NCBI RefSeq assembly: GCF_000219605.1 | Contig: NC_015740.1 | Span: 3,162,001 to 3,226,000, forward strand | Direction: 5' to 3' | Source: Stutzerimonas stutzeri | Lineage (GTDB): Bacteria > Pseudomonadota > Gammaproteobacteria > Pseudomonadales > Pseudomonadaceae | Length of the DNA stretch: 64,000 nucleotides | Shown: positions 26,118 to 34,569 of the stretch, piece after piece | How positions within the stretch are numbered: position 1 is the first letter of the stretch | Layout of the letters: every line of letters begins with the position of its first letter | Made by a program: the position numbers and the translations under genes | The notes under the pieces: model-generated | The model's input: the letters and a program-made list of their open reading frames with translations, nothing else | Told to the model about the DNA's origin: nothing | The model's database searches: none

Positions 26118-27659
26118 ATGTTTATGTCGTCCTTTCGTCTTGCCGTTTGGCCCCTGCTCCTGCTCGCCGCCTGCTACACGCCCCTGGCCAGCGCCATCGG
26201 GCTGGGCGAGATCCGTCTGCATTCGGCGCTGGCCGAGCCGCTCACGGCTGACATCGAGCTGATTGACGCGCGCGGACTGGGTGCCGATGACATCAAGGTG
26301 CGCCTGGCACCGAGCGATGTGTTTGCCCGCGCCGGAGTCGAGCGGCCCGACTTCCTCGCCAAGCTGAGCTTCGTGCCGGCGCTCGACGGCAGCGGCCAGC
26401 GGATCCGCGTGAGCTCCACCGCACCGGTGAACGAGCCGTACCTGAACTTCATCGTCGAGCTCAGCCTGCCGGGCGGCCAGCTGCTGCGCGAGTACACCCT
26501 GCTGCTCGACCCGCCACTGTACCAGCCCGACCTGCCGGCGCTGCCGCGTGCCCAGCCGCAAGCACCGGCCATCGTCAGCGCACCACCCGTGGAACCGCCG
26601 CACGCTCGCGTGCTGCCTGCGGTCGAACAGGGCACGCGGTATCGCATCCAGCCCGGCGACAGCCTCTGGGCCATCACCCAGCGGCTTGCAGGCCGTGCTG
26701 TCGGCTCGCACGAAGCGTTGATGGCCGACCTCTACGCACTCAACCCGGACGCCTTCATCGGCGGTGACCGCAACCGCCTGCGGGTCGGCGCCGATCTGCT
26801 GCTGCCGGACGGACTGCAACCTGCCACGCCCAGGCCGACGACCGAGGTGGCCGCCGACGCAGCGATACCTCCTCCCGAGCACACCGCGCGGCAGACGCCA
26901 GTGACAGCTGATCGCGGCCTGGTGGATGTGCTCAGCCAACTCGAAGCCCAGGTGCTGAGCCTGCAGGCGCAGATGGATGCGCAGAATCGCCTGCTCGCCG
27001 AAGCACAGCGGAGCCTGGCGCAACGCGAGACCAGCCCGCTCGCCGCGGAATCTGCCGTCGTCACGGCGCCGGGGCCCCGTGAAGTCAGCGTGGAGCGCCA
27101 GGCACCCGCATCCCCGGTTCCCGCGCCTGCCGCGCCCGCTATGACGGACCAGCCGGACAGCCTCGCCAGCCCCTGGCTGCTCGCCCTTCCCGTGCTGTTT
27201 CTGCTGGGCGGCCTGCTGCTACAGCGCCGGCGCGCCAGCGCAGCCGCCACGGCGGCAATCATGGTCGAGGCCCGACCGGCCGGCGTGAAGCGGGCGGAAG
27301 CGTCCTTCCCTGACATCAACCCGTTCCAGCGCCAGGTGCCAGTCGTGACGGAGATGACCATGGACGAATACCTCGGCCACGGCCCTGACCACATACCGGC
27401 CCCCGTTGCGGCACCGGTACAACCAATGCCGTCGCTGGATGACATGATCGTCAGCCTGCCCACGGACCTGGACGAGCTGATCGGCATCGCGCCGGCCCCG
27501 GCGCCGGCAACCGACGCCCAATGGCGCGAGCGGCTCAACGAGGCCATCGGCTGCATCGACCGTGGTGAGGTCAACCGCGCCAGCGGTCTGCTGACTGCCC
27601 TGCTGGATCGCTCCGACGATGGCCGCTTCATCGACGAGCAGCTCGCCCGCAGCGCCTGA
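26118..27659 (+). CDS. FimV-like polar-hub/pilus assembly protein (short form)
   Basis: A 513-residue protein with a Sec signal peptide, then the FimV N-terminal domain (IGLGEIRLHSALAEPLTADIELI..., residues ~27-135). A proline-rich linker, a LysM peptidoglycan-binding domain (RYRIQPGDSLWAITQRL, residues ~174-230), a coiled-coil (QLEAQVLSLQAQMDAQNRLLAEAQ), a membrane helix near 352-372 and an acidic cytoplasmic tail follow. FimV/HubP proteins organise the pole, type IV pili and type II secretion. Canonical Pseudomonas FimV is about 900 residues with TPR repeats; this copy is much shorter and may be a paralogue. An ATG six bases downstream (26124) is better spaced from GGAA and could be the true start. 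Confidence 0.8.
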   Translation: MFMSSFRLAVWPLLLLAACYTPLASAIGLGEIRLHSALAEPLTADIELIDARGLGADDIKVRLAPSDVFARAGVERPDFLAKLSFVPALDGSGQRIRVSSTAPVNEPYLNFIVELSLPGGQLLREYTLLLDPPLYQPDLPALPRAQPQAPAIVSAPPVEPPHARVLPAVEQGTRYRIQPGDSLWAITQRLAGRAVGSHEALMADLYALNPDAFIGGDRNRLRVGADLLLPDGLQPATPRPTTEVAADAAIPPPEHTARQTPVTADRGLVDVLSQLEAQVLSLQAQMDAQNRLLAEAQRSLAQRETSPLAAESAVVTAPGPREVSVERQAPASPVPAPAAPAMTDQPDSLASPWLLALPVLFLLGGLLLQRRRASAAATAAIMVEARPAGVKRAEASFPDINPFQRQVPVVTEMTMDEYLGHGPDHIPAPVAAPVQPMPSLDDMIVSLPTDLDELIGIAPAPAPATDAQWRERLNEAIGCIDRGEVNRASGLLTALLDRSDDGRFIDEQLARSA

Positions 27660-27722
27660 GGACGCAACCCCGGGACCGCTCCCCCGGTCGTACGGCATAC
27701 TAGCCAGCCCCCTCTGGAGAAC

Positions 27723-28736
27723 ATGCCCGTGGACCTGCTCTTTCTCGGTACCTCGTCCGGCACCCCGACCCGCGCGCGCAACGTCAGCGCGCTGGCACTG
27801 CTGGAAGAGACCGGCAAGGCCTGGTACCTGATCGACTGCGGCGAGGGCACCCAGCATCGTCTGCTGCGCACGCCGCTGTCGCTGCACGACCTGCGCGCGA
27901 TCTGCATCACCCATGTGCATGGCGACCACTGCTACGGCCTGCCCGGCCTGCTGGCCAGCGCAGGCATGATGGGGCGCAAGGCGCCGCTGACGATCATCGC
28001 CCCGCAGGGCATCGAGACCTGGGTACGCGCCACCCTGAGCATGAGTCAGAGCTGGCTGAGCTACGAGCTGGACTTCCATGCGGTCGAGACATTGGACGAA
28101 TGGCGCAGCCCGAACATGCGCATCGAGGCGACCGAGCTGTCCCATCGCGTGCCCTGCTACGGCTACAGCTTCAGCGAGGCGCGCCCCGATCCGCGGCTGG
28201 ACATCGATCGTCTGGAACATGACGGTGTGCCGCGCGGCCCGCTCTGGGGCCAGCTGGCGCGCGGCTTCGACATCGAGCACGAGGGGCGCGTGCTGCGCAG
28301 CCACGACTACCTGAGCTTCAGCCGCAGCCCGCGGCGCATCGTCGTCGGGGGCGACAACGACCGCCCCGACCTGCTGGCCGAAACCTGCCGCGATGCCCAG
28401 CTGCTGGTGCACGAGGCGACCTACACCGAGGCCGTGGCCAACGACGCCCGCAACGACTTCGGCCACAGCACGGCCGCCACCGTGGCGCGCTTCGCCCAGG
28501 CGGTCGGTTTGCCCAACCTGGTGCTGACCCACTTCAGCGCGCGCTATCAGAAGCACGTCGGCCGCGGCCATTCGATCGAGGACCTGCGCGCCGAAGCCGC
28601 TGCGCTCTACGCCGGCCAGCTGCTGCTCGCCGAGGATTACCTGCGCCTGCATCTAGGCAAGGATGGTCTACTGACGGTCGTCGAACCGCCGTCCACTTCG
28701 CGCCCGCCGCGCCGCGACGGCGAATCCAGGGCCTGA
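27723..28736 (+). CDS. rnz: ribonuclease Z / ElaC-type metallo-beta-lactamase nuclease
   Basis: A 337-residue cytosolic MBL-fold nuclease. [22 protein letters not shown] is the RNase Z N-terminal signature, and [13 protein letters not shown] carries the metal motif H64-x-H66-x-D68-H69. Further ligands lie in [15 protein letters not shown] and LTHFSARY. The enzyme processes tRNA 3' ends in organisms whose tRNAs need it and can act as RNase BN. It lies 63 bases after the FimV-like gene on the same strand; a promoter of its own is likely. Length matches ElaC homologues. Confidence 0.93.
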   Translation: MPVDLLFLGTSSGTPTRARNVSALALLEETGKAWYLIDCGEGTQHRLLRTPLSLHDLRAICITHVHGDHCYGLPGLLASAGMMGRKAPLTIIAPQGIETWVRATLSMSQSWLSYELDFHAVETLDEWRSPNMRIEATELSHRVPCYGYSFSEARPDPRLDIDRLEHDGVPRGPLWGQLARGFDIEHEGRVLRSHDYLSFSRSPRRIVVGGDNDRPDLLAETCRDAQLLVHEATYTEAVANDARNDFGHSTAATVARFAQAVGLPNLVLTHFSARYQKHVGRGHSIEDLRAEAAALYAGQLLLAEDYLRLHLGKDGLLTVVEPPSTSRPPRRDGESRA

Positions 28737-28845
28737 ACCGGTAAATCGTCAGCAACCGCACCGGTGCTGACATGGCTGTCTACACTGGCTGCTGCCACCC
28801 AGCGCAACCGCCCTGCCATCTTTCGCCCCACCGAAGGAGCCGCCG

Positions 28846-29733
28846 ATGGAACGTCTGACTGCCAGAGACTTCGCCCCCGAACTGCTCGAGCTCTACGATT
28901 TCTACGTGCACGGCAAACTCAACCGCCGCGAATTCCTCGACCGCGCCGCCGCCTTCACCCTGTGCAGCATGACGGCGGTCGCCGTGCTCGACGCGCTCAC
29001 GCCCAACTATGCGCTGGCGCAACAGATCGCCTTTACCGACCCCGACATCGTCGCCGAGTATGTCCGCTATCCCTCGCCCAGAGGCCACGGCGAGGTCCGT
29101 GCCTATCTGGTGCGCGCGGCCAAGGCCGAGGGCAAGGTGCCGGGCATCGTCGTCGTGCACGAGAACCGTGGCCTCAATCCCTATATCGAAGACGTGGCCC
29201 GGCGCGTGGCCAAGGCCGGGTTCGTCGCCCTGGCGCCCGACGGCCTGAGTTCGGTCGGCGGCTACCCCGGCAACGACGACAAGGGCCGCGAACTGCAGAC
29301 TCAGGCCGATCCGCAGAAGCTGATGAACGACTTCTTCGCCGCCATCGAATGGCTGATGGCCCACGAGACCACCAGCGACAAGGTCGGCATCACCGGCTTC
29401 TGCTACGGCGGCGGGGTGGCGAACGCCGCATCGGTGGCCTACCCCGAACTCGGCGCCGCCGTGCCGTTCTATGGCCGCCAGGCGGACCCGGCGGATGTGG
29501 AGAAGATCCGCGCGCCGCTGCTGTTCCACTTCGCCGAACAGGACGAGCGCGTCAACGAAACCTGGCCCGCCTACGAAGCCGCACTCAAGGCCGCCGGCAA
29601 GCCCTACGAGGCCTATATCTACCCCGGCACCCACCACGGCTTTCACAACGACAGCACGCCGCGTTACGACGAGCCGGCAGCCGAGCTGGCGTGGCAACGC
29701 ACCATTGCCTGGTTCCAGCGCCATCTGAACTGA
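28846..29733 (+). CDS. dienelactone-hydrolase family protein (YghX-like)
   Basis: A 295-residue alpha/beta hydrolase. AAGGAGCCGCCG precedes the ATG. The N-terminal LNRREFLDRAAAFTLCSMTAVAVLDALTPNYALA contains an RREFLD stretch like a twin-arginine signal, so Tat export is possible. The hydrolase part has GIVVVHENRGLNPYIEDVARR, the Cys nucleophile elbow GFCYGGG, an Asp region AEQDERVN and the catalytic His in GTHHGFHND. Cys nucleophiles define dienelactone hydrolases. YghX homologues carry this same N-terminus and their substrate is unknown. Confidence 0.86.
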   Translation: MERLTARDFAPELLELYDFYVHGKLNRREFLDRAAAFTLCSMTAVAVLDALTPNYALAQQIAFTDPDIVAEYVRYPSPRGHGEVRAYLVRAAKAEGKVPGIVVVHENRGLNPYIEDVARRVAKAGFVALAPDGLSSVGGYPGNDDKGRELQTQADPQKLMNDFFAAIEWLMAHETTSDKVGITGFCYGGGVANAASVAYPELGAAVPFYGRQADPADVEKIRAPLLFHFAEQDERVNETWPAYEAALKAAGKPYEAYIYPGTHHGFHNDSTPRYDEPAAELAWQRTIAWFQRHLN

Positions 29734-29886
29734 CCGCGACGCCCTTTTCGTCGCCGCTTTCCGGTCTGTGCCACACCCGGTGCATTCGAGCCGATGCGCC
29801 ATGGCCGATACATTCATCCGCGCATGTTGACGTTTACGTAAAAGAACAGTACAGCTATGCCTTCCGCCCCGCTCCAGGAAAGCGCC

Positions 29887-30702
29887 ATGACCATCAGCAC
29901 CCTGCTCGGCGACGGCCCGACCGATCTTTGGATCGACGGCAGCCACGGCCGGATGTTCGTCCGCAGCTGGTTCCCGGAGCGCGACGCGCTGCGCCCGAAC
30001 CACGCCCCGATCCTGCTGTTGCACGAGTCGCTCGGCTGTATCGAACAATGGAAAGACTTCCCATCCGCCCTCGCCCAGGCAACCGGTCGAACAGTGGTCG
30101 CCTATGACCGGCTGGGCTTCGGCCGCTCCGACCGCTTGACTGCCCCACCCGCGCCAACTTTCGTCGAAGATGAAGCCGCGCATGGCTTCGCCTGCGTGCT
30201 GGAACATCTGGGTATCGAGCGCTTCGTGGTGCTCGGACACAGCGTCGGTGGCAGCATGGCCGTGCATTGCGCCGCGCGGTATCCCGAAGCCTGCCAGGCG
30301 ATGATCACGATGTCGGCGGTTACCTTCGTCGAACAGCGCACGCTCTCAGGCATCCGCCAGGCCAGGGCCTGGTTCGCCGACCCCGCGCAACGCGAACGTC
30401 TGCGCCGCTATCACGGCGAGCGCAGTGACTGGGTCCTGAGCGCATGGATCGATACCTGGCTGGCGCCGGATTTCGCCACATGGACGCTGGCCCACGCGCT
30501 GCCTGCAGTCGGCTGTCCGAGCCTTGCCATCCATGGCGATGACGATGAGTTCGGCTCAGAACGCCACCCGCAGCTGATCGCCGACCACGCCAGCGGTCAG
30601 GTCGAACAGGCGCTGCTTTCGGGGGTGGGCCATGTTCCGCATCGAGAGCAACCGGAACTGGTGCTGGAGCGGATCGAACGGTTCCTGCAGCGGATCGGCT
30701 AG
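29887..30702 (+). CDS. alpha/beta hydrolase
   Basis: A 271-residue cytosolic alpha/beta hydrolase with CAGGAAAGCGCC before the ATG. The oxyanion loop is ILLLHESLGCIEQWKDFP (HES in place of the usual HGx), the nucleophile elbow is VLGHSVGGS, an Asp lies in IHGDDDEFG and the catalytic His in GVGHVPHREQPE. It resembles MhpC/esterase-like hydrolases acting on ring-cleavage or ester substrates; no specific substrate can be inferred. It follows the dienelactone-hydrolase gene on the same strand with a 153-base gap. Confidence 0.86.
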   Translation: MTISTLLGDGPTDLWIDGSHGRMFVRSWFPERDALRPNHAPILLLHESLGCIEQWKDFPSALAQATGRTVVAYDRLGFGRSDRLTAPPAPTFVEDEAAHGFACVLEHLGIERFVVLGHSVGGSMAVHCAARYPEACQAMITMSAVTFVEQRTLSGIRQARAWFADPAQRERLRRYHGERSDWVLSAWIDTWLAPDFATWTLAHALPAVGCPSLAIHGDDDEFGSERHPQLIADHASGQVEQALLSGVGHVPHREQPELVLERIERFLQRIG

Positions 30703-30753
30703 CTCGCTGCGCGCAAAGGCGCAGCAGAGCGTTTGCGCGCGAGGGTAGGCAGG

Positions 30754-30777
30754 GTGCCTTCGCCGCTGCGAAGGCAC
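30754..30777. terminator. hairpin between convergent genes, likely bidirectional terminator
   Basis: A perfect ten-base stem, GTGCCTTCGC (30754-30763) with GCGAAGGCAC (30768-30777) across a CGCT loop, lies between the convergent hydrolase (stop at 30702) and aminohydrolase (stop at 30784) genes. No T-run follows on either side. Confidence 0.5.
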
Positions 30778-30783
30778 TGGAGG

Positions 30784-31623
30784 TCAGGCCCGCTGGTTGA
30801 AACGACCCAGGTCCATGTGTCGGTTCACATCCTTGTACAGCAGGTAGCGGAACTTGCCCGGCCCCCCGGAATAGCAGGCCTGCGGACAGAACGCGCGCAG
30901 CCACATGTAGTCGCCCGCCTCGACCTCGACCCAATCCTGATTCAAGCGATACACCGCCTTGCCTTCCAGGACGTAGAGGCCATGTTCCATCACGTGGGTT
31001 TCAGCGAAGGGGATAACCGCACCCGGCTCGAACGTGACGATGTTGACGTGCATGTCGTGACGCATGTCGCTCATGTCGACGAAGCGCGTGGTCACCCATT
31101 TGCCATCGGTACCCGGCATGGGGATCGGCTCGATATCGTTCTCGTTGGTCACGAAGGCCTCCGGGTAGGGCAAGCCTTCGACGGCCTGATAGCCCTTGCG
31201 GATCCAGTGGAAACGTACCGGCGCCGCTCCGGTATTGCGCACGCTCCATTTCGCAGCAGGCGGTATGAACGCATAGCTGCCGGGACGCATGTCGTAGAGG
31301 GTTCCCTCGATCGTCAGAGAGAACTCTCCGTCCACGACGAACAGCACGCCCTCGGCGTTCGGGTCATGCTCCGGCCGGTCACTGCCGCCGCCGGCGCCAA
31401 GCTCCACGATGTACTGGGAAAAGGTTTCGGCGAAGCCGGAAAGCGGACGGGACAGCACCCACATGCGCATGTTGTCCCAGAAGGGCAAGTGGCTGGTGAC
31501 GATGTCGCGCAGCACGCCCTTGGGAATGACTGCATAGGCTTCGGTGAACATTGCACGATCGGTCAGCAGTTGAGTCTGCTCGGGATGTCCGCCCTTGGGG
31601 ACGTAGTACGTTGTGCTTGCCAT
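30784..31623 (-). CDS. allE: (S)-ureidoglycine aminohydrolase
   Basis: A 279-residue bicupin enzyme of the purine-ureide pathway. It converts (S)-ureidoglycine, the product of allantoate deiminase, to (S)-ureidoglycolate and ammonia. The opening STTYYVPKGGHPEQTQLLTDRAMFTEAYAVIPKGVLRDI is typical of AllE/UGlyAH. The C-terminal cupin, EPGAVIPFAETHVMEHGLYVLEGKAVYRLN, supplies the His/Glu manganese ligands, and WLRAFCPQACYSGG closes the site. No other allantoin-pathway genes are within the window, so the gene stands apart from its partners. Expression is probably controlled by the paired TGTATACA operators upstream at 31689-31734. Confidence 0.93.
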   Translation of the reverse strand: MASTTYYVPKGGHPEQTQLLTDRAMFTEAYAVIPKGVLRDIVTSHLPFWDNMRMWVLSRPLSGFAETFSQYIVELGAGGGSDRPEHDPNAEGVLFVVDGEFSLTIEGTLYDMRPGSYAFIPPAAKWSVRNTGAAPVRFHWIRKGYQAVEGLPYPEAFVTNENDIEPIPMPGTDGKWVTTRFVDMSDMRHDMHVNIVTFEPGAVIPFAETHVMEHGLYVLEGKAVYRLNQDWVEVEAGDYMWLRAFCPQACYSGGPGKFRYLLYKDVNRHMDLGRFNQRA

Positions 31624-31688
31624 GGTTCTCCAGGTGCATGGAGGGCTTGCCGATACTCAACCGCAAGCCGGGTGGATGGAAAGCCAAC

Positions 31689-31734
31689 TGTATACAAGGA
31701 AGATGTGAATGGTCAAAGATTGTATACAATCTTT
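31689..31734 (-). promoter_or_regulatory. allE promoter with paired TGTATACA operators
   Basis: TGTATACA occurs at 31689-31696 and again at 31721-31728, the latter inside a perfect 20-base palindrome (31715-31734, centre ATTGTATACAAT). Centres are 32 bases apart, about three DNA turns. On the minus strand TTGACC (31716-31711), 16 bases, then TATACA forms a plausible sigma-70 promoter whose -10 is inside the first operator and whose -35 touches the second. The layout suits a dimeric repressor, perhaps GntR/FCD type. Confidence 0.65.
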
Positions 31735-31751
31735 TCTGCGCCCGATACCCA

Positions 31752-32054
31752 CGAGTAGCGCGGCATGGCATATGGCGCGCTGAGCTCGCCGCGGCGCTGG
31801 TGGGGAGGTCATCTGGCTGGATGGAATGGCCAACCGGGCAGCTTCGAAGTTGCCGCCGATGGCCAGGGAAGAAGGGCTACGCCGCCTACCTACGCGACTC
31901 GACGCCATCGACTATGGCGCGGAGACGCGAGGAACTGAAAAATCATGGATGAGAAGGGATCGACAAGCGCATCCGCATTCCTCAAGACCGCACCGCCAGA
32001 ACGCTCAACAGCGGCAGCCGGCCTTCGGACCCGCCTTTGCGTCACGCCGAATCG
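31752..32054. other. intergenic region without a convincing gene
   Basis: About 300 bases between the operator region of allE and the end of rlmE (both on the minus strand). Several short frames on the plus strand, including a 37-codon frame from 31944, lack ribosome-binding sites and family resemblance. Nothing recognisable was seen. Confidence 0.55.
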
Positions 32055-32675
32055 CTAGCCCTTGAAGCCTTTGGCCACCAGATAGACCTCCCGCGAACGC
32101 GGGCGCGACGCCTCCGGCTTGCGGATCACCACCTTCTCGAACGAGCTGCGCACGTCCTTGAGAAACTCGTCGGAGCCTTCGCCCTGGAACACCTTGACCA
32201 CGTAATTGCCGCCGGGCTTGAGCACCTGGCGAACCATGTCGAGGGTAAGTTCCACCAAGTACATCGAGGCAGCCTGGTCGGCAGCGGCGACGCCGCTGAT
32301 GTTCGGCGCGATGTCAGACACGATCAGGTCGGGCTGCCGGCCGTCGAGCATGTCGAGAATCTGCTGGAACACGGCGTCCTCGGTGAAGTCGCCCTGAACG
32401 AAATCGACGTTATCCAGCCCGCCCATCGGCAGGATGTCGGTGGCCAGCACCCTGCCCTTCTCGCCGACGATTCCGCCGGCCACCTGCGACCAGCCGCCAG
32501 GCGCGGAACCGAGATCCATGACCAGCATGCCGGGGCGTATCAGTTTGTCCTTCTCGTTCAACTCGATCAGCTTGTAGCTGGAGCGCGAGCGCAAGCCATC
32601 CTTCTGCGCGCGTTTGACGAAGGGATCGTTGACGTGTTCATCCAGCCAACGACGGCTGCTTTTGGATCGTTTCAT
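32055..32675 (-). CDS. rlmE: 23S rRNA (uridine-2552 2'-O) methyltransferase
   Basis: A 206-residue cytosolic methyltransferase matching RlmE/FtsJ (~209 residues). Visible are KDGLRSRSSYKLIELNEK (catalytic Lys), VMDLGSAPGGWSQV (SAM motif I), VSDIAPNISG (catalytic Asp), VVKVFQGEG (catalytic Lys) and SREVYLVA (Glu). It methylates U2552 in the ribosomal A-loop. The ATG at 32675 is used rather than the longer frame to 32690. In most pseudomonads rlmE lies directly upstream of ftsH; here it is followed by noncoding sequence and allE, which is unusual and raises the possibility of a relocated or second copy. Confidence 0.9.
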   Translation of the reverse strand: MKRSKSSRRWLDEHVNDPFVKRAQKDGLRSRSSYKLIELNEKDKLIRPGMLVMDLGSAPGGWSQVAGGIVGEKGRVLATDILPMGGLDNVDFVQGDFTEDAVFQQILDMLDGRQPDLIVSDIAPNISGVAAADQAASMYLVELTLDMVRQVLKPGGNYVVKVFQGEGSDEFLKDVRSSFEKVVIRKPEASRPRSREVYLVAKGFKG

Positions 32676-32920
32676 GATAGAGCCAACCACGGAGAATCAA
32701 GGTAAGACGCGCGCCAACAGGCAGGACCCTGCGCAACTGTCGGGCAAATTGGCGGCGATTATAAGCCGATAATGCCGGGCCGCGGGCGCCGGGCGCAGCA
32801 CCTGCCCCGGGGGAACCGCGTAGGCGCCGCCTGACAGGCGTGCTTGCCGCCGGTACAATCCGCGCCTCACGCCCCCTCTCGTTGCTTCCTCTGCCGGAGT
32901 CACCGGCCAGGATTACCGCC

Positions 32921-34558
32921 ATGATTCGCATCACCGAACTGTCCTTGCCCCTCGATCATTCCGCCGATGAGTTGCGCCAGGCCATCGTCAAACGCCTGAA
33001 CATCAGCGACGCCGATCTGCTGAATTTCACCGTGTTCAAGCGCAGCTACGATGCGCGCAAGAAGAACAGCGTCATCCTGTTCATCTACATCATCGATCTG
33101 GAGGCCCGTGACGAGGCGGCGATCCTGGCGCGCTTCGCCGACGACAACCACGTGCGTCCGGCGCCCGACACGCGCTACTACCCGGTCGGCCAGGCACCGG
33201 CCAATCTGACCGAGCGGCCACTGGTGGTGGGTTTCGGCCCTTGCGGGCTGTTCGCCGCGCTGCTGCTGGCACAGATGGGCTTCAAGCCCATCGTGCTGGA
33301 GCGCGGCAAGGATGTGCGCCGCCGCACCAAGGACACCTGGGCGCTATGGCGCAAGAAGACCCTGACGCCGGAATCCAACGTGCAATTCGGCGAAGGCGGT
33401 GCCGGCCTGTTCTCCGACGGCAAGCTCTACAGCCAGATCAAGGATCCGAAGTTCTACGCCCGCAAGGTGATGCACGAATTCGTCCGCGCCGGCGCGCCGG
33501 AAGAGATCATGTACGTCAGCAAGCCGCATATCGGCACCTTCCGCCTTACCGGCGTGGTTGCCGCGATGCGCGAGGAAATCATCGCCCTCGGCGGCGAGGT
33601 ACGCTTCGAGACCAGGGTCACCGATCTGGTGATCGACGATGGCCAGCTCGAAGGCGTGGTGCTGGCCAATGGCGAGACACTTCGCAGCCGCCATGTGGTG
33701 CTGGCCCTGGGTCACAGCTCCCGCGACACCTTCCGTATGCTGCATCGCCAGGGCGTGCATATCGAAGCCAAGCCGTTTGCCATCGGTTTCCGCATCGAGC
33801 ATCCGCAGGGCATGATCGACCAGGCCCGTCTGGGCAAGTACGCCGGCCATCCGGAGCTGGGCGCCGCGGACTACAAACTGGTGTACCACGCCAAGAACGG
33901 CCGAGCGGTCTACAGCTTCTGCATGTGCCCGGGCGGCACCGTGGTGGCCGCCACGTCGGAGCCGGGACGCGTGGTGACCAACGGCATGAGCCAGTACTCG
34001 CGCAACGAGCGCAATGCCAACGCTGGCATCGTCGTCGGCATCAACCCAGAGCAGGATTACCCCGGTGATGCGCTGGCCGGCGTGGAGCTGCAGGAGCGTC
34101 TGGAATCGCGCGCCTACGAGCTGGGCGGCAGCGACTACTGCGCGCCCGGGCAACTGGTGGGCGACTTCATTCGCGGCGTGCCGTCGACCGAGTTCGGCGA
34201 GGTCGAGCCGTCCTACAAGCCGGGCGTGCGCCTGGGCGATCTGGCGCCCTCGCTGCCGGAATATGCCATCGAGGCGATCCGCGAAGCGCTGCCGGCCTTC
34301 GGCAAGCAGATCCGTGGGTTCGATCGCGCTGACGCGGTGCTCACCGGCATCGAGACCCGCACCTCCTCGCCGGTACGCATCACCCGCGACAGCGAAACAC
34401 TGCAGAGCCTCAACCTGCGCGGCCTGTATCCGGCCGGCGAAGGCGCGGGCTACGCCGGTGGCATCCTCTCGGCAGGCGTGGACGGCATCAAGGTCGCCGA
34501 GGCCCTGGCCAAGGCGATGCTGGCGGAAGCGGAGCAGACCGCCGTGCAGAGCCACTGA
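32921..34558 (+). CDS. FAD-dependent oxidoreductase (NAD-utilising dehydrogenase family)
   Basis: A 545-residue flavoprotein. An N-terminal ~85-residue domain (MIRITELSLPLDHSADELRQAIVKRL...) precedes the dinucleotide fold VVGFGPCGLFAALLLAQMG with an E-R-G at its end. Further segments are NVQFGEGGAGLFSDGKLYSQ, RSRHVVLALGHSSRDTFRML and the C-terminal FAD contact GLYPAGEGAGYAGGILSAGVDG. This matches the COG2509 group of uncharacterised FAD oxidoreductases. CCAGGATTACCGCC precedes the ATG at 32921. It lies nine to twelve bases before the TrmH gene on the same strand, and the two are probably co-transcribed. The substrate is unknown. Confidence 0.88.
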   Translation: MIRITELSLPLDHSADELRQAIVKRLNISDADLLNFTVFKRSYDARKKNSVILFIYIIDLEARDEAAILARFADDNHVRPAPDTRYYPVGQAPANLTERPLVVGFGPCGLFAALLLAQMGFKPIVLERGKDVRRRTKDTWALWRKKTLTPESNVQFGEGGAGLFSDGKLYSQIKDPKFYARKVMHEFVRAGAPEEIMYVSKPHIGTFRLTGVVAAMREEIIALGGEVRFETRVTDLVIDDGQLEGVVLANGETLRSRHVVLALGHSSRDTFRMLHRQGVHIEAKPFAIGFRIEHPQGMIDQARLGKYAGHPELGAADYKLVYHAKNGRAVYSFCMCPGGTVVAATSEPGRVVTNGMSQYSRNERNANAGIVVGINPEQDYPGDALAGVELQERLESRAYELGGSDYCAPGQLVGDFIRGVPSTEFGEVEPSYKPGVRLGDLAPSLPEYAIEAIREALPAFGKQIRGFDRADAVLTGIETRTSSPVRITRDSETLQSLNLRGLYPAGEGAGYAGGILSAGVDGIKVAEALAKAMLAEAEQTAVQSH

Positions 34559-34569
34559 GCGCCGCCTTG

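Noticed and set aside
31944..32057. A 37-codon plus-strand frame in the gap between allE and rlmE
   Set aside because: No ribosome-binding site, no family resemblance, and it runs into the rlmE end region.
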